Of a DNA stretch of 45,798 nucleotides, positions 42,524 to 45,798 are shown piece after piece; position 1 is the first letter of the stretch, and each line of letters opens with the position of its first letter. The notes under the pieces were generated by a model. That model did not search any database. It saw only the letters and a list, made by a program, of their open reading frames with translations, and had not been told where the DNA came from. Where the stretch lies: contig JBHOQX010000051.1 in the NCBI GenBank assembly GCA_042408595.1, forward strand, positions 1 through 45,798. The letters are read 5' to 3'. The stretch comes from JBHOQX01 sp042408595 (GTDB lineage Bacteria; Chloroflexota; Chloroflexia; Chloroflexales; Roseiflexaceae). The position numbers and the translations under genes are program-made.

Positions 42524-43672
42524 ATGAGCCACTACGTCCCCGCTGGAACCGCGCCGCTCGTCGCTGGCGCGCTGGCCCGCATCGAACGCCGCCTGCCGCA
42601 GCCGGGCGAGGTGCTGGTGCGTGTCGGGCAGCGGGTCGAGCCGGAAGATCTGGTCGCCCGCGCCTACCTCTCCGGCCCGCCGGTGATCATCAACATGGCG
42701 CGCGCGCTCTCCATCCCGCCGTCGCAGGTACCGCGGGCGATGCGCCGTGAGCTCGGCAACAAGGTAGCCGAGGGCGAGGTACTGGCCCGCTCGTCGCGCC
42801 TCGGCGGGCGCTCGTTCGTCGCGCCGGCCAGCGGGGTGATCGCCGCCGTGGATCAGGAGACCGGCTACGTCACCCTCTCGCCTGACCCGGTCGAGTTCGA
42901 GCTGCAGGCCACCGTTCGCGGGCTGGTGATGGATGTCATCCCCGGCATCGGCGTGCGGATCGAGACCCCCGCCGCCCAGGTGTACGGCATCTTCGGCTTT
43001 GGCCGGGAGCGCGCCGGCGTCCTGCGCCTGCTGGTCACCGACCCATCCGAGCCGATCCTGCCCGAGATGATCGACGCCCGGAGCGCCTACGCCATTCTGA
43101 TCGGCGGTAGCAGCATCACAGCAGCGGGGTTGCGCCGCGCCGCTGCTGAGCAGGTGCGCGGCGTGATCGTCGGTGGGATCGACGAAGCCGAACTGCGCCA
43201 GTTTTTTGGCTGGTCGTCGCTCGACGGGTGGCGTGTCGGGCACGGCGGCTGGCAGGTGCCCGCCGCAGCGCTCGGCGGCGAGCAAGATCTCACCCTGGTG
43301 GTCACCGAAGGGTTCGGCGCGCGGCCCATGTCGGCCCCGCTGTTCGATCTGCTGGCGGAGCACGACCGGCAGGAGGCGCTGATCGCCGGGATGACGCAAC
43401 TGCGCCAGCCGCAAGAGCGGCCCCGCGTCGTGATTCCGCTCTCGGCGCGCTCGGCGAATGTGCAACTCGAGGCCCCGCGCCCGGTGCTCTCCCCTGGCGG
43501 GAAAGTGCGCCTGCTGGACGCGGCGCACCTGGGCGACATCGGGCTGGTGCGGCTCATTCCCTCCCAACCTCGCCGCCTCCCATCCGGCGCGCGCGCTCCG
43601 GCGGTGGAGGTCGCCCTCGAAGACGGATCGTCGCTGACCCTTCCGCGCAACGCAGTCGAGCCACTCGCATGA
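42524..43672 (+). CDS. Protein of unknown function with repeated barrel-sandwich-like segments and KOW-like C terminus
   Basis: A 382-aa protein I do not recognise as a named family. Three N-terminal segments resemble lipoyl/barrel-sandwich hybrids: VLVRVGQRVEPEDLVARA (~26-43), KVAEGEVLARSS with FVAPASGVIAAVD (~78-113) and VRGLVMDVIPGIGVRI (~129-144). A central alpha/beta part (GVLRLLVTDPSEPILPEM, YAILIGGSSITAAGLRRAA, GVIVGGIDEAEL) follows. The last ~60 residues (GGKVRLLDAAHLGDIGLVRL, then VEVALEDGSSLTLPRNAVEPL) look like a KOW element. It has its own promoter, and its stop overlaps the kinase start (ATGA), so a link to that signalling pathway is likely. Might be a redox- or cofactor-linked scaffold; no function can be given. 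Confidence 0.8.
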   Translation: MSHYVPAGTAPLVAGALARIERRLPQPGEVLVRVGQRVEPEDLVARAYLSGPPVIINMARALSIPPSQVPRAMRRELGNKVAEGEVLARSSRLGGRSFVAPASGVIAAVDQETGYVTLSPDPVEFELQATVRGLVMDVIPGIGVRIETPAAQVYGIFGFGRERAGVLRLLVTDPSEPILPEMIDARSAYAILIGGSSITAAGLRRAAAEQVRGVIVGGIDEAELRQFFGWSSLDGWRVGHGGWQVPAAALGGEQDLTLVVTEGFGARPMSAPLFDLLAEHDRQEALIAGMTQLRQPQERPRVVIPLSARSANVQLEAPRPVLSPGGKVRLLDAAHLGDIGLVRLIPSQPRRLPSGARAPAVEVALEDGSSLTLPRNAVEPLA

Positions 43673-45354
43673 GCATGACCGCTGCACAACCTGGCACGCT
43701 CGCCGGCCTCGCTGGCAGCCCGCCCCGTGTCCTCGTGGTGGACGACGAGCAGCATATGTGCGACGTCTGCGCGCGCACCCTGCGCCGCGCCGGCTACGAG
43801 GTGGCAACAGCCACCGATCCGCGGGCGGCGGTCGATGCGCTGCGCGGCGAATTGAGCTTCGACCTGCTACTGACCGATATCAAGATGCCCGCGATGAGCG
43901 GGCTGGAGCTGGCGCATATCGCCCGCGAGCGCGACCCGGCGATCGCGATCATCATCATGACCGGCTTCGCCTCGATGGAGAACCTGCACCAGTCCGTGCA
44001 GCGCGGCGTGGCCGATTTTCTCTCCAAGCCGTTCGAGCTGGAGCAGCTGCGCCTGGCGGTCGATCAGGCGTTGTACAAGCGCTCGGTGCTGCAGGACAAC
44101 CTGCGGCTGCGGGCGCTGGAGCAGATCCACCGCACCAGCGAAACCCTTGGCACGATGCTCGACCTCGGCGCATTGACCACCGCGCTGCTGGACGCGGCGC
44201 TGCGGCAGACCGGCTGCCGCGTCGGGTTCGTGCTCCGCGCCCTCTCACCGACACGCCTCGGCGCGCCCACCCCATCGGTCGCCGATGCCGCCCTGCTCGC
44301 CGCCGGCCAGCAACTCGCGCTACGCGCGATGCACCAGCCGGCGCTGCTGACAGCCGAAGGCGCCGCCTTCGCCCAAAGCGCCGGGCGCGAACTGCGGGTG
44401 GCGCTGGCCGCCCCGCTCCGGGCGCAAGGGGCGGTCAACGGCGTACTCGTGCTGTGCGACGACCGCGCCTCGGCTTTCCCGCCCGGCGTGCAAGAGGAGA
44501 TCGCGCTGGTGGCGAATTACGCCGGCTCGGCGCTGCGCAATGCCGCGCTGTATGGGCAGCTGACCGACGCGTATGTCCGCCTGCAAGAGCTCGACCGGCT
44601 GAAGAGCGAATTTATCGCGATCGCGTCGCACGAACTGCGCACACCGCTTTCGATCATCTTGGGCTACACCATGATGCTGCGCGACCAGCAGACGGACGAG
44701 CAGCGCAACTATCTCCTGCGGGTGATCGAAAGCGCGAAGCGGATCAAAGATATCGTCGATGACATGGTCAGCCTGCGCCACCTCGAGATGGGCGAGGAGC
44801 AGCTGCGCTTCGAGCCATGCGACGCGGGCGAGCTCGTGGCGCAGGTGGCGGATCGCCTGCACGCCGCCGCCGCCGAGCGCCGCCACACGGTGCGGCTGGA
44901 ACTGGCGGACACGCCGCTGCGCTTCTACGGCGATGGCGAAAAGGTGCGCCTGATGCTGGTGAACCTGCTGGCAAACGCCATTCGCTTCACGCCGGAGGGG
45001 GGCGAGATCGTCGTGCGCGCGGCGCGCACCGCGCAGGCACCTGAGGGCGCGGGCCGGATCATCCTGCCGGCGCCGCCGTCGTCGCCGCCCGGGCCGTGGG
45101 TGCAGTTCGAGGTGCAGGATAACGGCATCGGCATCCCCGAGCGCGAGCAGGCGCGCATCTTCGACCGCTTCTACCAGGTGGCGGACTCTCTGACGCGCGA
45201 CCACGGCGGCACCGGCCTGGGGCTGGCGGTCGTGCGCGAGTTGATCATTACCCTGAATGGTATGCTCTGGCTGACGAGCGCCGAAGGGCAGGGGAGCACC
45301 TTCGCCTTCGCGCTGCCCGAGCTGCCGGCCGAGCGTGCTGAAAGGCAAAGATGA
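43669..45354 (+). CDS. REC-GAF-histidine kinase (hybrid sensor kinase with N-terminal receiver)
   Basis: A 561-aa cytoplasmic protein. REC domain ~20-135: VLVVDDEQHM (Asp25, Asp26), phospho-acceptor Asp70 in LLTDIKMP, Lys120 in LSKPF, all intact. GAF-like region ~155-295. HisKA ~305-375 with His321 in IASHELRTPL. HATPase ~400-555 with NLLANAIRFTPEGGE, DNGIGIPEREQARIFDRF and GGTGLGLAVV. No membrane helix. The ATGA overlap fixes the start at 43669 rather than upstream. It may relay phosphate to its own receiver, receive it from another kinase, or pass it to the receiver protein encoded next. Confidence 0.94.
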   Translation: MSMTAAQPGTLAGLAGSPPRVLVVDDEQHMCDVCARTLRRAGYEVATATDPRAAVDALRGELSFDLLLTDIKMPAMSGLELAHIARERDPAIAIIIMTGFASMENLHQSVQRGVADFLSKPFELEQLRLAVDQALYKRSVLQDNLRLRALEQIHRTSETLGTMLDLGALTTALLDAALRQTGCRVGFVLRALSPTRLGAPTPSVADAALLAAGQQLALRAMHQPALLTAEGAAFAQSAGRELRVALAAPLRAQGAVNGVLVLCDDRASAFPPGVQEEIALVANYAGSALRNAALYGQLTDAYVRLQELDRLKSEFIAIASHELRTPLSIILGYTMMLRDQQTDEQRNYLLRVIESAKRIKDIVDDMVSLRHLEMGEEQLRFEPCDAGELVAQVADRLHAAAAERRHTVRLELADTPLRFYGDGEKVRLMLVNLLANAIRFTPEGGEIVVRAARTAQAPEGAGRIILPAPPSSPPGPWVQFEVQDNGIGIPEREQARIFDRFYQVADSLTRDHGGTGLGLAVVRELIITLNGMLWLTSAEGQGSTFAFALPELPAERAERQR

Positions 45355-45357
45355 GCC

Positions 45358-45798
45358 ATGGCGCGACTGCTGATTGTTCCCGGCGATAACGCGGTGCTCC
45401 GCGCGCTACCCGCAGAGCTGAGCGGTCTCGATGTGCTCGTGCTCGAAACCGCCAACGATGCGCTGTGGGAGATTCGCCAGTCGCCTCCAGACATCGTCGT
45501 GGCGGACATGAACCTGCCGGGCATGAGCGGCCTGGAGCTGGCCGAGATTGTGCCGAGCTTCGGCGCGGATATTCGCATGGTGCTCTGGAGCCGCGAGGCG
45601 GATGGGCAGCTCGCCCGGCAGGCCGAGAGCGCCGGCGTCCATCGCTTCATGAGCGGCGCGGCGAGCGCGGATGAGGTGAAGGGTGTCGTGCAGGAGATGC
45701 TGGGCGCCACGCAGCCGGCGGCTGCCCCGGCACCTGCTGCGTCGGAGCCGGCCCCGCAGGCCGCCGCCGAGCCGGCCCGCGCCGGCGCGCCGGCGCCC
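45358..45798 (+). CDS. Receiver-domain protein with degenerate acidic pocket (3' end outside window)
   Basis: At least 147 residues, open to the window edge. The N-terminal ~120 residues are receiver-like: MARLLIVPGDNAVL, phospho-site Asp50 in VVADMNLPGMSG, VLWSREADG, and FMSGAASADEV. The usual DD pair near residue 8 is Pro-Gly-Asp, and the conserved Lys of the KP motif is missing, so it is a non-canonical receiver. An Ala/Pro/Glu linker begins at ~122, so another domain probably follows. It starts 3 nt after the kinase stop, in the same operon. Confidence 0.85.
   Translation, partial: MARLLIVPGDNAVLRALPAELSGLDVLVLETANDALWEIRQSPPDIVVADMNLPGMSGLELAEIVPSFGADIRMVLWSREADGQLARQAESAGVHRFMSGAASADEVKGVVQEMLGATQPAAAPAPAASEPAPQAAAEPARAGAPAP

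Overview
This looks like a chromosomal piece of a high-GC member of the Chloroflexota, probably class Chloroflexia (Roseiflexus/Kouleothrix-like). The call rests on secreted proteins with Thr/Pro-rich 'TPT' linkers and a C-terminal 'VYLPI/VYLPL' tail, WYL regulators, S41 lipoproteins with Ala/Pro/Thr spacers, and a pervasive extended -10 promoter (TGn-TATAAT). It is an inference from protein style; no rRNA or tRNA gene is present. I see no CRISPR array, phage, plasmid replication gene or transposase.

Layout. 1-2.2 kb: the end of one exported protein and a complete Calx-beta/concanavalin-like exported protein. 2.2-9.2 kb: a surface-polysaccharide gene set on the + strand (GT2 glycosyltransferase, WecB-type UDP-GlcNAc 2-epimerase, small EamA/ArnE-like membrane protein, FAD oxidoreductase, polyprenyl glycosylphosphotransferase, Gfo/Idh/MocA dehydrogenase). 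9.3-14.8 kb: a small membrane protein, a WYL regulator and two exported clan GH-A glycosidase-like proteins that carry the same repeat pair at opposite ends. 15.0-17.3 kb: a MoxR-type AAA+ ATPase with a CoxE-like VWA protein. 17.6-21.7 kb (- strand): patatin, PHA-synthesis regulator, GatD-like amidotransferase, atypical SDR. 22.4-28.8 kb: SbcD nuclease, a Rieske protein fused to a large uncharacterised helical region, a GH3 glycosidase and a 46-aa membrane peptide. 29-35.3 kb: a CapV-like patatin, DUF4395 protein, S41 lipoprotein, beta-helix surface protein and serine beta-lactamase-like hydrolase. 35.5-41.4 kb: malate synthase, isocitrate lyase, a CBS-domain protein and NADP-isocitrate dehydrogenase, that is the glyoxylate shunt with its branch-point competitor. 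41.8-45.8 kb: a PspC protein, then a translationally coupled group of a barrel/KOW-like protein of unknown function, a REC-GAF-histidine kinase and a degenerate receiver protein cut by the window end.

Non-coding layer. (i) A palindromic MITE-like element with ends close to GAAGCTGTCTGAAACG occurs twice complete and once as a half copy. (ii) A second dispersed repeat occurs upstream of two genes. (iii) Degenerate GACGAACG/GACGAAGG-type words fill many gaps and appear to have entered the coding region of the GatD-like gene as an in-frame insert. (iv) A strong bulged hairpin lies at the predicted 5' end of the FAD-oxidoreductase transcript. (v) Three TATCCC/AATCCC half-sites exactly 10 bp apart, plus two more, lie in the largest gene-free stretch.

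No single well-defined new defence or biosynthetic system stands out. The best candidates for undescribed biology are the barrel/KOW protein coupled to the two-component genes, the Rieske fusion, the shared YFER-type repeat module, and the repeat families.
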